A stretch of 64,000 nucleotides of DNA from Tachypleus tridentatus (GCF_004210375.1 NC_134834.1:93748170-93812169); one strand, 5' to 3'; shown: positions 24,062-35,495, counted from the stretch's first letter. Notes: generated by a model from the letters alone, not told the origin. Numbers and translations: made by a program.

Positions 24062-25586
24062 ACAGCGAGCTAGTCAGACGTGTTTTCTCTCACTGCTATA
24101 CCAGCATGACGTTCTCATTACCTGGTCCTGCTATGCCAATCTCGCCAACGGTCCCGCCGGTAATCGTCGACGGTCTGCCACCCCACCTGTCGCCTCTTCA
24201 AATTGCTACGTTCGTTGTGCCTCATTAGACCCATCCAGAACGCGAATTCTTCGCCGAGGGGGAATTCTCCTCCAGCCGTCAACGCCTGCTGACCTATCAT
24301 ATTTTTGCGAACCATGGAATTCCCAATTTAATATTAAATGTTCACCTACCAAGAGCCCTACTAACCTTTTCACTGTTTTCCTGAGAGGAGTTCACCACTC
24401 CATTCAACCAAGTGAAGTCAAACACGCCATTGAAAGCCAAACAAAGTCCGTGATATACGGCATGCACCGGATATTCTCGAAATACTCCAGACAAGCTACC
24501 AACTTCATGAAAGTAGTAACTACCAGTAAGCATACTGCCGATACCATTCTACGTAATGGTTATTATTATCACATCTTCCATTTTAGTGCTGAACGTTGTC
24601 ACCGCCGCTCAATTCATCCCAGGTTACCCAAGCAACCAGAACCTGTTTCGCCACCCAATGTGTCATCTAATCTACTCATCCACCTCCCACAGGCTATTGT
24701 CAGATCGTTTCCTGTGAAGCCGCCATCCAACTCAATCCAAACCTCCATCATGAAGATCGATAACCATACTCAAACAGCCGACGACTCGACCGCTGGTCAG
24801 GTACAGAACAAGCCACAGTATTTCAACAAACTCACTCAGACGCTATCTATTTCACTTCGCTCGAAAACGTTTTCATAGATGCAAACTACACAAGTTACCT
24901 GTTCGGACAAATCAACCATGACAGACAAGCTGTCTACCATCTCTCAAGGCCCGGCATGGCCAAGCGTGTTAAGGCGTGCGACTCGTAATCTGAGAGTCGC
25001 GGGTTCGCATCCCCGTTGCGCCAAACATGCTCGCCCTTTCAGCCGCGGGGGCATTATAATGTGACGGTCAATTCCACTATTCGTTGGTAAAAGAGTAGCC
25101 CAAGAGTTGACGGTGGGTGTTGATGACTAGCTGCCTTCCCTCTAGTCTTACACTGCTAAATTAGGGACGGCTAGCACAGATAGCCCTCGAGTAGCTTTGT
25201 GCGAAATTCCAAAACAAACCATCTCTCAAGCTATTCAAACTAGATTGCCCAGAAGAAATAAATTTTCCCAGACATATGAGGAATACCCGGAAAACTTACC
25301 TATACAAGGTCAGACACCACACCCACCGAAACCAAGATTAACACAAGCCTGTGCAATTGACCAAGACTACAATTCAGTATATGTAAATCATTACGACAGA
25401 CTTGCCGAAATGGAAAGACTAAAGAACCAAAGATGCTTGCTGGTACTTAGAAAGTTATCTTCTAGGCTCCAACAAGCACAGTCTCACTCCAATGAGGATT
25501 GGCCATGTCTAACCCCTCCACAATTATTTGATGTAAATTCCCCAGCTATCCAGGGCACGGTCTGGGTAGATTATTCGGCGCCATGA
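24062..25586 (+). pseudogene. Retrotransposon ORF1 (gag-like), interrupted by a SINE
   Basis: The plus-strand frame is open from about 24062 to a TAG at 24874-24876 (about 271 codons, first ATG at 24450). It continues in the same frame to the SINE-A at 24948. Removing the SINE and one target copy, it stays in frame to a TGA at 25584-25586. The central part (FTVFLRGVHHSIQPSEVKHA, then HRIFSKYSRQATNFMKVVTT) has the feel of the RNA-binding region of non-LTR retrotransposon ORF1 proteins. The C-terminal third is polar, with no zinc knuckle seen. No reverse transcriptase follows: the repeat module comes straight after. The ORF1 label is moderately supported; the continuity across the SINE is seen directly. 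Confidence 0.6.
24948..25217 (+). mobile_element. SINE-A inserted in an ORF, exact 13 bp target duplication
   Basis: A well-kept copy from GGCCCGGCATGGCCAAGCG to GCGAAATTCCAAAACAA. ACCATCTCTCAAG lies directly before (24936-24948) and after (25218-25230). Excising it restores the reading frame of the surrounding ORF, so the host element was intact there when the SINE landed. Confidence 0.97.
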
Positions 25587-25639
25587 TCATGAAAGTGGGT
25601 TTTCTCGAGGTACTCCCGTTTCCCCCCACAACAAAATTT
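25541..25639 (+). repeat. Direct repeat module, copy 2
   Basis: Second copy of the 95 bp module of 23548-23645 (GGGCACGGTCTGGGTAGATT, CGGCGCC, GTACTCCCGTTTCCCC). The ORF1-like frame ends inside it. A similar TACTCC-GTTTCC motif is widespread in animal SINEs as far as I recall, so this may be SINE-derived. Confidence 0.88.
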
Positions 25640-26040
25640 TGGGTATTTCTTTACCTAGGCCCTGAAAAGGTGATCCGTTACCCTGTGCCTCCACTTCATT
25701 TCATGCAGGATCTAAGTTTATACGTTTCCCTACTGTACCCTCTTTGTCTACTCCTGCTCGTTACGTTAGTGTTGTTATTTTTTTCCTCACTTCAAGTTAG
25801 CTTGTTCCTCCTTTTCTCCCCCGACTCTCTGGCCTTCATTGCAACTACCCTCGAATGACCTCAAGTCGACCAGCAGAAATCTACTAAGTCACCAAACTAC
25901 CAAGTGCTAATTCTTCAATTCCTCATTACTTTAATCTTTTTTCATGTGCGGGGCTGAAGAGAAACAGAAGTTTCTGAGCGCTCCTGGCTTGCCTTTGGGG
26001 TCTCCCCAAAGGTCTTTAAAACGAAAACGCCTACCAAGTT
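25640..26040 (+). other. Probable 3' region of the ORF1-only element
   Basis: Pyrimidine-rich sequence with a small inverted repeat, CCTTTGGGG TCT CCCCAAAGG (about 25994-26014), then a fall back to AT-rich DNA near 26040. It can be translated as a hydrophobic frame (25583-25858), which I regard as chance. Confidence 0.35.
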
Positions 26041-26224
26041 TTAATTAATTAAAATCTAACACCAACTGTTGAATATGCAATTATGAAAATCATAAAACCT
26101 GTAAAAAGTGAAAAAGATACGAAAAAATATAAAATTACAATCTAAAAGAAAATATTGATAAATTAACATCGATAATAACATGTTAAGTTGTTTTAACTAT
26201 GGATGAAGGAATTATTCTAGGGGT

Positions 26225-26452
26225 TTTAGGGTGGTGGGTTCGAAACCCCGTCACATCACACCAAACATGCTCGCTCTGTCTGCTGTGAAAGTACCACAAT
26301 GTGCCAGTCATTACCACTATTCATTGGTGAAAGAGTAGCCCAAGAAACGTCAGTGGATGGTGAAGACTGGCTGCCTTCCCTCTAGTCTTACACTGTTAAA
26401 TTAGGGACGGCAAGTGCAGATAGCCATCGTGTGGCTTTGGGCGAAATTTTAA
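26225..26452 (+). mobile_element. SINE-A, diverged, head worn away
   Basis: Starts around GGGTGGTGGGTTCGAAACCC and continues through ACCAAACATGCTCGCTC, CCCTCTAGTCTTACACTG and a degraded tail. Divergence suggests an old copy. Confidence 0.85.
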
Positions 26453-26721
26453 AAAAAATCAAGAAGTTTTAAAATATGCCGTCATTATACCAAAAATAAG
26501 ACAGAGAAACTGAGTTATAAAGTAATTACCTTATTATCGATGATGTTATAAAGCAGTTAAAGAAATATTTTTGATAATTTCAAATCTGTTAATGTTTTAA
26601 ACTATCATTCCTGATCTCGTTAAAGAAAAACACGAACAAAGAGGACCCACTACGTAATGTGATAAGTAAATCAAATCATTTTATTAATTTTAATAACTTC
26701 ACATATGTTCCATTTTAAGAT

Positions 26722-26754
26722 GTTTGTTTTTGTTTTGTTTTTGAATTTCGCACT
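26722..26754 (-). mobile_element. SINE-A tail fragment
   Basis: Only TTTGTTTTTGAATTTCGCAC remains, joined directly to the dispersed repeat at 26755. Confidence 0.6.
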
Positions 26755-26895
26755 TTTTTATACAGATATAATGTTTAGCAACATGATATAGTTCAATGAC
26801 CACGTTCAATCTCAAACTTATTAATTATTAATAAGTACTTCTGAGTAAAAGTAAAGTGTGTAAGAATAACCACATTATGTATGCTCTTTCGAGTG
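26755..26895 (-). repeat. Unclassified dispersed repeat, copy 1
   Basis: About 140 bp whose reverse complement is found at 50688-50828 with only a few differences (shared: TACAGATATAATGTTTAGCA, ATTAATTATTAATAAGTACT, GCTCTTTCGA). The outer sequences do not match. No coding sense seen. Confidence 0.9.
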
Positions 26896-27509
26896 CCAAC
26901 GATCACACGTGAGCGAATGCTTGGTAAAAGCACGTCTACTCTACATTTAGCTGACGTCCTACGAAACCCTTTAAATGGGTGTCTTAATGGTTTGTTGGCA
27001 TGTTATTCGCGTGCTGAGATAGAAAGCTGGAAACTCGGATTTTACTTTTTTTACTAATGGATTTCCCTAATGCTGTGACATTCTGGAAAGTGTATAATAA
27101 GTTGTAACAGAATGTCAAATAATGCCAGAGGTCAAAAATTTGCTGTGCTATTCATTACTGTTGTGTTTTTTATTCATTCTGTGTTGTTTTCAGAAATATT
27201 CACATGCCACTAGCCATACACACACATATAGGACCCAAGGTAAAGAGAGAAAGAATTATTTTTATCAACCAGTGCATTCGTTCATAAAGATGACATGGTA
27301 ATTTCATTTATAAAAGTAGTGTCGTTGGGTTTCTTTCCAATTTGCAAAAAAAAAAAAACATTTTTCTTTGATGGTTAGCTCTTCATTAATTCTCCGTGAC
27401 AAACTTAATAAAGACAAAAGGGTTTTTTTATTAAGAACTCTGTGTATAGAAATTAACATGCTCGTTCCAAATGGTAGTGTAAATAAAAATATTTTACTTA
27501 ATGTTAGGG
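26896..27509. other. Intergenic, nothing recognised
   Basis: AT-rich unique sequence with one poly-A run. No gene or repeat assigned. Confidence 0.5.
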
Positions 27510-27703
27510 TTGTTGTTGTTTTTTTTCGAATTTCGCGCAAAAGTAAACTGGGTCTATCTGCTCTAGCTGTCCGTAATTTAGCAGTGTGAGGTTAAAGGAA
27601 AGACAACTATACATTACCACCCACCGCCAACTTTTCGGCTACTCTTTTACAAACGAATAGTGGGATTGACCGTCACATTATAAAGCCTCCATGGCTGAAA
27701 TGA
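27510..27703 (-). mobile_element. SINE-A, headless, left arm of a head-to-head pair
   Basis: Tail (TTTTTTCGAATTTCGCGC) to the GGCTGAAATGACGA region; the tRNA-like head is missing. It meets the next copy head to head. Confidence 0.9.
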
Positions 27704-27920
27704 CGAACCGCATCCCCATCGCAACAAACATGCTCGCCCTTTCAGCCCTGGGGGCGTTATAATGTAACGGTCAATCCCACTATTTGTTGGTAAAAGAATA
27801 GTCCAAGAGTTGGGGGTGGGTAGTGATGACAAGCTGCCTTCCCTCTAGTCTTACACTGCTAAATTAGGGACGGCTAGCGCAGATAGCCCTCGAGTAGCTT
27901 TGCGCGAAATTTAAAAAAAA
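27704..27920 (+). mobile_element. SINE-A, headless, right arm of a head-to-head pair
   Basis: Begins CGAACCGCATCCCCATCGCA and continues to GCGCGAAATTTAAAAAAAAA. Together with 27510-27703 it makes an imperfect inverted repeat with ~190 bp arms and almost no spacer. Confidence 0.92.
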
Positions 27921-28301
27921 ACACACTCTTAACGAATTTTAAGAATGCTGAATCAATTAAATTATTTGTCTAGTTTATAAATGTTAAACATCGAATGTAA
28001 GGTTTACTCTAATTCTTAGATGCTCGTGTCTTATATAACCAGTCTATTTTGTTACTAAAGTTTATTATAAACACACTTTCATTTGGCTTTATTCACGTTT
28101 TGATGACTTTACTCTTTCAGTCTGTAAGGATCTGGTTAAAGACCTGCTATTCATAGTGTTTAAACATCACGAGAAAACATTCTTTGGAAGAAGTTGAGAA
28201 AACTGAAGAAACTCTAATTTTTTTTTGTCGTTTCTAAATATTATAATCCACAGATAAATACAAAAACAAAAAACGATTACTTTAACTATACTACCATTTA
28301 G
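27921..28301. other. Intergenic, nothing recognised
   Basis: AT-rich sequence without identifiable features. Confidence 0.5.
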
Positions 28302-28412
28302 TCTTTGTTCGTTTGGAAATAAGCACAAAGCAACACAATGAGCTATTTGTGCTCTGGTATCGAAACCAGGTTTTAGCAGTGTGAGTCCGCAGAATGGGGT
28401 GCTCCACGTAGG
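28302..28412 (-). mobile_element. SINE-C, diverged
   Basis: AATAAGCACAAAGCAACACA, GAGCTATTTGTGCTCTG, GGTATCGAAACCAGG and GTGAGTCCGCAGA mark the tail, core and B box. Confidence 0.75.
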
Positions 28413-28984
28413 CAGTGTTACATGAATGAGAAGAAACTTATTAAATAGCTATATACAAAAGTTCATTTAATACGCGTCTTTCAAACAGAGTCCGGATAAA
28501 ACGGACTCTTTTACTGTAAAGACAAACAAAATCAATTTAATATCACAATGTGCAATTAGAGCTATATTTAATTAACCACTAGAGGGCCCCGCGATTGAAT
28601 AAAAGAACATTGTAACGTTAAAATCTACAACACCAGCAGTGTTACAAAAGGAATGTGATGTCATGTCTATCTCCAGTTTCTTTCACATCATCATCCTCTC
28701 CTGGAAGAATTCTACCTTAAAATGCTGGAATTTCTTGCCATTAAGTTAAGAAAACTGGTTCTTAACCAGAATATCAGCACACTAACACAACATCTTCAAT
28801 TCTGAAAACGTAAAAAAAGAACAGAACATGAATTTTGATGGTTGACTATTAGTGTTAGCTGTAGTTTTAATGATGAAATTCTAAAATGGGTTTATTTTAT
28901 CTTCTGGTATTTTCTAAATTCTTGTTTGAACTTCTTAGACTTTTAATAAAAGTTTAAAACCTTTAATTAATTTAATAAAAATAT

Positions 28985-29085
28985 TTTATTAAAATAAAGT
29001 AGAAAACAATGTTTTGACCTTCTTTCTTCTTTATTTTAATAAAAGGTTTTTTAATACCTCTATCGTCCATTTGGAAATACATTCA
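28985..29085. mobile_element. Penelope-like terminal fragment
   Basis: AATAAAGTAGAAAACAATG, TTTTGACCTTCTT and TTTTAATAAAAGG...AATACATTCAGG repeat the wording of the fold-back element at 4.5 kb. A degraded piece. Confidence 0.45.
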
Positions 29086-29821
29086 GGTAATATCTTAAAT
29101 AGATTATAAGAGTTTGCACTGTGCAGTTTTGGCTCATTAATGTATCCATTCTCTTCCTTAGTCTCGTGATTATACGATATTTTATCACTTTGCAGCAGAG
29201 TTTTGGCGATAGTAAAATAGAATGTTCCCACCTTCTATTTTCTTTCCGAACGTTCAATATTTGTAATACACTGCGTAAGCTGCTGTAATCTTAAATACAT
29301 CCAAAGCTTAAAATTGTTTTGTTGAATTACTGAATGTGTTCACTGGTTAAAAGAGATTTAATAGCTTTGGGATTAGTAAGCTCTATTTAAAATTTTTAAG
29401 TTGCTTAGAGGAAACAGGAATCGTTCTAATTTTGAAACACTTTTATAGGCATTTATTTCATTGACTTCACGTGGGTGGCAGGACGGTGTGTATGTTTTCC
29501 ATTACCTGACACCAAGGAGGGGAGGTACAGCAAAGATACATTGAAATAGCTGAAAAATTCCTTAAAAACAGATAAAGTATTTTTTTAAAGACTCACTCCA
29601 GGGAACTCCACAAGAATCCCTGAAACTTTGATGGTGATCAAAAGTTGAAACATATTCGTCACGGACAGATAAACAAACATACAGATTATAGTATAAAACG
29701 TGCATGTAATGAATCTATAATATTTTAGTATTTCTGCGTATTACACGTAATTAAGGTTTTTCTTCTGATTAAATTTCATTAATGTACTTGAAATGCATAT
29801 GTTATGTAAGATCTTTCATAA
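29086..29821. other. Intergenic, nothing recognised
   Basis: No repeat or coding signal seen between the Penelope-like fragment and the 78 bp satellite. Confidence 0.5.
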
Positions 29822-31560
29822 TTTTAAAGACTCATATTATATAATTACGTTAGATCAACAAATACTCATAATGACATCTTCAATCACATACACTCTTGGT
29901 TTTAAAGAGTCATATAATCATGTTAGTTCAACAAATACTCATAATGACATCTTTAATCACATATACTTTTGGTTTTAAAGAGTCATATTATATAATTATG
30001 TTAGATCAACAAATACTCATAATGGCATTTTTAATCACATATACTTTTGCTTTTAAAGAGTCATATTATATAATTATGTTAGATCAAGAAATACTCATCA
30101 TGACATTTTTAATCACATATACTCTTGCTTTTAAAGAGTCATATTATATAATTATGTTAGATCAAGAAATACTCATAATGACATTTTTAATCACATATAC
30201 TCTTGCTTTTAAAGAGTTATATTATATAATTATGTTAGATCAAGAAATACTCATAATGACATCTTTAATCACATATACTTTTGGTTTTAAAGAGTCATAT
30301 TAAATAATTATGTTAGATCAACAAATACTCATAATGACATTTTTAATCACATATACTCTTGCTTTTAAAGAGTCATATTATATTAGATCAACAAATACTC
30401 ATAATGACATCTTCAATCACATATACTCTTGCTTTTAAAGAGTCATATTATATAATCATGTTAGATCAACAAATACTCATAATGACATCTTTAATCACAT
30501 ATACTTTTAGTTTTAAAGAGTCATATTACATAATTATGTTAGATCAACAAATACTCATAATGACATCTTTAATCACACATACTCTTGCTTTTAAAGAGTC
30601 ATATTATATAATTATGTTAGATCAACAAATATTCATAATGACATCTTTAATCACATATACTTTTGGTTTTAAAGAGTCATATTATATAATCATGTTAGAT
30701 CAACAAATACTCATAATGGCATCTTCAATCACATATACTCTTGCTTTTAAAGAGTCATATTATATAATCATGTTAGATCAAGAAATACTCATAATGACAT
30801 CTTTAATCACATATACTTTTGGTTTTAAAGAGTCATATTATATAATTATGTTAGATCAACAAATACTCATAATGACATCTTTAATCACATATACTCTTGC
30901 TTTTAAAGAGTCATATTATATAATCATGTTAGATCAAGAAATACTCATAATGACATCTTTAATCACATATACTTTTGGTTTTAAAGAGTCATATTATATA
31001 ATTATGTTAGATCAACAAATACTCATAATGACATTTTTAATCACATATATTTTTGGTTTTAAAGAGTCATATTATACAATTATGTTAGATCAACAAATTC
31101 TCATAATGACATTTTTAATCACATATACTCTTGCTTTTAAAGAGTCATATTATATTAGATCAACAAATACTCATAATGACATCTTCAATCACATATACTC
31201 TTGCTTTTAAAGAGTCATATTATATAATCATGTTAGATCAACAAATACTCATAATGACATCTTTAATCACATATACTTTTGGTTTTAAAGAGTCATATTA
31301 TATTAGATCAACAAATACTCATAATGACATCTTCAATCACATATACTATTGCTTTTAAAGAGTCATATTATATAATTATGTTAGATCAACAAATACTTAT
31401 AATGACATTTTTAATCACATATATTCTTGGTTTTAAAGAGTCATATTATACAATTATGTTAGATCAACATATACTCATAATGACATCATTAATCACATAT
31501 ATTCTTGGTTTTAAAGAGTCATATTTTCATGTAAGATCAAAGAATACTCCTAATGACATA
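29822..31560. repeat. 78 bp satellite array, about 23 copies
   Basis: Unit landmarks are TTAGATCAACAAATACTCAT, ATCACATATACT and TTTTAAAGAGTCATATTATA. The usual spacing is 78; some units are 70 because of an 8 bp deletion (around 30375, 31150 and 31303). Because 78 is a multiple of 3, one frame stays open for long stretches (26-residue repeat with MLDQQILIMT). The composition and the frame-breaking 70 bp units argue against a protein. Edge units (29825; 31540) are more diverged than inner ones, as expected for unequal exchange. Confidence 0.97.
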
Positions 31561-32719
31561 TTTAATCTTATATGCTGTTGGTTTTGCCTTAACATGCTTC
31601 TATGCCACTTAACTTGTGTGTCAAGAATTATAAATCTTCTTAACACATTCGGAAATTTTAACAAATAACTTATATCACTTTAATCAGTTTTCTATGTAAT
31701 GTTGTTACTCGTCATATGTCAATACTGTGTTACTATATGATATTAAGACACTGAAATGTCATATTTAAATGGATTGTTCTATCGTTAGTAGTTAGATCTA
31801 TAAAAATGTTAGTTTTCTTAGCTGCTATATAATATAATAAGAAGTCACATGAAATATACATATAAAACGTTTTACCTTCATATCGTTGATTATTTGCTTG
31901 AAGAAGTTTAAGTTCTTAATTAATCAGTTGAGAAGCACAATGCTAGGCTTACCTAAGTAATACCCAGCATATTTAGTGGAGCATTGGAGAAATGATGTTA
32001 TTTATTGTCTATTAACAGAGCATTGTGCAAAATGTTAACGTTAAGATATACCACTTGCTAGACATTAATTTATCTGTTTAGGGATATCCTACTTCTACGA
32101 ACAACACTACATTTGTTATCGGGCCTAAAATGATGGGCTACTTTGATGTTTATGTTTTACTGAATTAAAAAAATTAATCTACTTTCTACATAAACTAAGC
32201 TTTTGGTATTTCATTAACGATGTAAAGAGCATTATTTTCATATGTTAAATCGATGTTTAAGACTACATGAAATTTCAATGCAACTGATTAAAAAACCTTA
32301 TTTTATGAGTAAAGATACTTGTGTATATATATCAATTTAATAACACACAATAGTAAAACAGATTTTTTTTTACAAACTATTGTCAGGCATATATATTTTT
32401 AAGCATAATAAACAACGTTAAAGAAACACAAAAACTACCTGGACAATAATTTGCCCCTACAAGTTAACCACAGAAGTCAATGGTTTTATATTCCCTTGGA
32501 TCATTAGGAGGCATAGGAAGTGACGTTTGAGGAGAGTAGAAACGAGGCATTATTTTGAATAATTATGATTTAATGAATAATAGCAGACATAGTTTCCCAA
32601 TATTGTTAATATGATGGTTTTAACCTAATTTGTTTGAGATTGTATTATTCTCATCGTGGTACTATTAAGTAAGTTTGATTTTTTTTTCTACTAGACTTTC
32701 TCACTCCTTGCCACAGTAT
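31561..32719. other. Intergenic, nothing recognised
   Basis: AT-rich sequence, no features assigned. Confidence 0.5.
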
Positions 32720-32723
32720 TTAA

Positions 32724-32772
32724 CACTCCTACGAAAAGTGGGCCCTATTAGGCCCCACTTTTCGTAGGAGTG
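32724..32772. mobile_element. 49 bp TTAA-flanked hairpin element (minimal MITE)
   Basis: Between TTAA at 32720-32723 and 32773-32776 lies a nearly perfect palindrome: CACTCCTACGAAAAGTGGG, a TATTA loop, and its complement. The ends match the terminal repeat of the 217 bp MITE at 1017-1233, and the central GGCC TATTA GGCCCC matches that copy's right-end hairpin. It looks like an internally deleted relative. Confidence 0.85.
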
Positions 32773-32967
32773 TTAACACACTCTTTGCTGGGGGCGTGGC
32801 AGAGCTAACGCTGATCTATTTACACTGGCCAGTCTTTCTTAGCTTTTCTTCAAGTTCTCTCTTCTTATTTTCACCACATGTGTTTAAATTGATGAATCCT
32901 CAAACGTTATTCAAAGATATGTTCATATTTCAGTCATTAAAATGTTCAACATATAAAGTACGCAAGC

Positions 32968-33088
32968 TTATTTGTTTTGTAGTTAAGCACAAAGGTACAC
33001 AATGGGCTATCTGTGCTGTATTCATCACTGGTATCAAAATACAGTTTTTAGAGCTATAAACTTCAGATACATCGCTGTGACACCGATG
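32968..33088 (-). mobile_element. SINE-C
   Basis: TAGTTAAGCACAAAGGTACA, AATGGGCTATCTGTGCTG and a worn B box (CTGGTATCAAAATAC). Confidence 0.75.
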
Positions 33089-33756
33089 AACGAATATTAA
33101 TGTTCTTACCAAACTTTTATTACAGCGTTGTGTAATTAGGTCATTCATAAGTAATTCACAGTCTGGAATTCTGGTATGAGGTATAGGCTAGGCATACCAA
33201 CTACATGTAGAAAGCACAAATCGAGTGAGTTAACTAAATATAAGTTCAAATATGCGCTGGCAAAATGAAAGAAAACGTGCCACTCAAGTTATATGGTAAT
33301 ACAAATAACATATTTATTATGTTTAGATTAGGAGCTGATTCGAGATGAGCATAATTGGGCTAGTAGTCTTCACATTACCGAAGAAATAGAATGCACATAT
33401 ACGATCACTTCCTGGTTGTTCATTAGTCATCAGTAGAGTTGGAAAATGAAAACTGTGATTGAACAGACCCTGAAGAGATCCGCCAGGAGTTAATTACCCA
33501 CACAAACAGAAGCGTTTGTCTCTTGATTCTCGTAACGTGAAAGTTTAATTGCTATAGAATTCAGAAATGTTTCGATTCCAATATTCTGGTAGTCTCATAG
33601 ACGGTTTTACGCCTTTCCAGATCTCAAAGTATTTGCATTTAAATAAAACTATAACATTTCCCGCCTATTTAAGCTCAAAAATGCTAAATCCTCACGAATA
33701 TGTTCATTAGAATTTAATAAAACACGTTTTTATTATTCAGTATAAACTTTGCTAAC
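33089..33756. other. Intergenic, nothing recognised
   Basis: No repeat or gene assigned. Confidence 0.5.
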
Positions 33757-34030
33757 ACCATGGCTGCTTCTGAGGTCATAATCTGAAGGTCGCAAGTTCG
33801 AATCCCCGTTTCACTAAACATGCTCGCCCTTTTAGCTGTGAGATCGCTATAACGTAATAGTCAATTCCATTATTCGTTGATAAAAAGGGTAGCCTAAAAG
33901 TTGGCAGAGGATGGTGATGACTAACTGCTTTCCCTCTAGTTTTACATTGCCAGATTAGAGATGGTTAGCGCAGATAGCCCCCATGTAGCTTTGCCTAAAT
34001 TCAACAAACAAACAAACAAACAAACAAAAA
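33757..34030 (+). mobile_element. SINE-A, diverged
   Basis: Head worn (CACCATGGCTGC), B-box region GCAAGTTCGAATCCCCG, body with many substitutions, and a long (CAAA)n tail. Confidence 0.87.
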
Positions 34031-34145
34031 AGCTTTTGAGGTTATTACAATTAACAAAAAATAATTAAATAAAAGTTTTCCTCTAGGCTAAGATGGATTA
34101 TGAAAGCCTCTTTGCTCAAAATAAGAAATGTGACTTAAGGGAGCC

Positions 34146-34287
34146 ACCTCACCCCCTCAATGGCACAGAGGGTGTGTCTACGGACTTACAACTCTATAAA
34201 CTGGGCTTCGATATCCATAGTGGGCACAGCATCGATAGCCCATTGTGTAGCTTTGTTCTTAATAACAAACAAACAAGCTGCAAAAAC
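34146..34287 (+). mobile_element. SINE-C
   Basis: CAATGGCACAGAGGGTGTGT (A box), GGGCTTCGATATCCAT (B box), GATAGCCCATTGTGTAGC (core) and TTGTTCTTAATAACAAAC. Confidence 0.82.
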
Positions 34288-34779
34288 AAAAGTCTCAAGG
34301 GAGATGTTATTCATTTAAGACTTATCAAACGAAACGTTATGAAACATAAAACGTTATGGCAAATAACACATGATTAAAATGCTTAACACTGCTTTATTTT
34401 TATTTTTTGCTGATGCAAGTAAAGAGCTGTCAAACCGAACAACTTCCTTAAACGAACGAGGAATTTTATTTCCCTTAAACTAAGTTTGTGTTCAGAAAAA
34501 AAACTACTTCAGAAGCGGCGGTCTTGAAGGTAAACCTTGCGCCACTTATGATACCTGATTGAAATCTTGAAAATATGCAACACAGAGTTAATGGTGAAAC
34601 TTAACTGACCAAATAATTGGCAGTTTGCTCCTGACGTTCGTATTTGTTTGACTTCAGTTAAAGCTAATTTAACTAATAATTCTCAAAGTGGTTTAGGAAA
34701 GAAAAATTATCTTCTTTAGCTTATAAACTTAGATATACATGCAGATTTCAAAACTTTATACGAGGGTAACCCACATCCC

Positions 34780-35335
34780 CAGTTATTTGCTGTTGTCTAT
34801 TTTGACTTTCAGTAAAAAACAACCAAACAAAACGTTGGATGCCTCAAAGAGGTTAACCAGTTGATGCTTTTTAAATGGAATAATGAAGAACTGTAAGCGT
34901 GGACAGATAACTGGCTTTGTTACATAAAATAGAGAACAATCATTCGAGGGCGTATTTATAATTTAGCGGAATATGACTTGTGGGTTTTCTGACAGATTAA
35001 TTCTGAGACCTTTGCTATTCATTACAAATGTACTACGATTTTTGTATCATCTTGGACAGTGACAATTTGCATTTCACTGATGATTATGAGAGGCTATAAA
35101 GAGCTGAGTTTTTATTTCAGTACTCTACTTATTCAAAAGAATCTCCACTATCGTGTGACTGGTTACAACTGAGAAATCAAATTCCAATATTATATTGAGG
35201 AGTGTGTAAAATCATGTACTTGGCTCATGGAAACTTCGACAGGATTTACTTATTTTATGTGGAAAATGGACTAGTATTGTGGAAAATATGTGAATTTTGA
35301 TAAACACCTGAAACATTCTGATAATTAAAAAGGGC
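34780..35335 (+). pseudogene. Degraded LINE reverse transcriptase fossil
   Basis: Scattered pieces in shifting plus-strand frames follow the order of a non-LTR reverse transcriptase: VVYFDFQ (motif A, near 34790), AWTDNWL (near 34900), RLILRPLLFITN (resembling the SVLGPLLF block, near 35000), then a C-terminal stretch. Many stops and frameshifts. Probably CR1/RTE-like, but too worn to place. Confidence 0.4.
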
Positions 35336-35353
35336 AAATGTAGTTCTGTGCTT

Positions 35354-35478
35354 CATGTCCCTCACTGGTACAGCGGTGAGTCTACGGATTTACAATGCTA
35401 AAATCAGGGGTTTGATTCCTTTCGGTGGACACAGCAGATAACCCAATGTGGCTTCACTATAAGAAAACACACACACGC
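35354..35478 (+). mobile_element. SINE-B
   Basis: CACTGGTACAGCGGTGAGTC (A box), GGGGTTTGATTCC (B box), CAGCAGATAACCCAATGTGG and ACTATAAGAAAACACACAC. Confidence 0.88.
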
Positions 35479-35495
35479 GCTCTATGCTCCATATA

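Noticed and set aside
23785..24533. Minus-strand open frames opposite the ORF1-like gene
   Set aside because: They overlap the longer plus-strand frame and show no motif or splice signal. I treat them as shadows.
29896..31210. Long open frames of 135-283 codons with a 26-residue repeat
   Set aside because: They are a by-product of a 78 bp satellite whose period is a multiple of three. The 70 bp units break the frame, and edge units decay without regard to codons.
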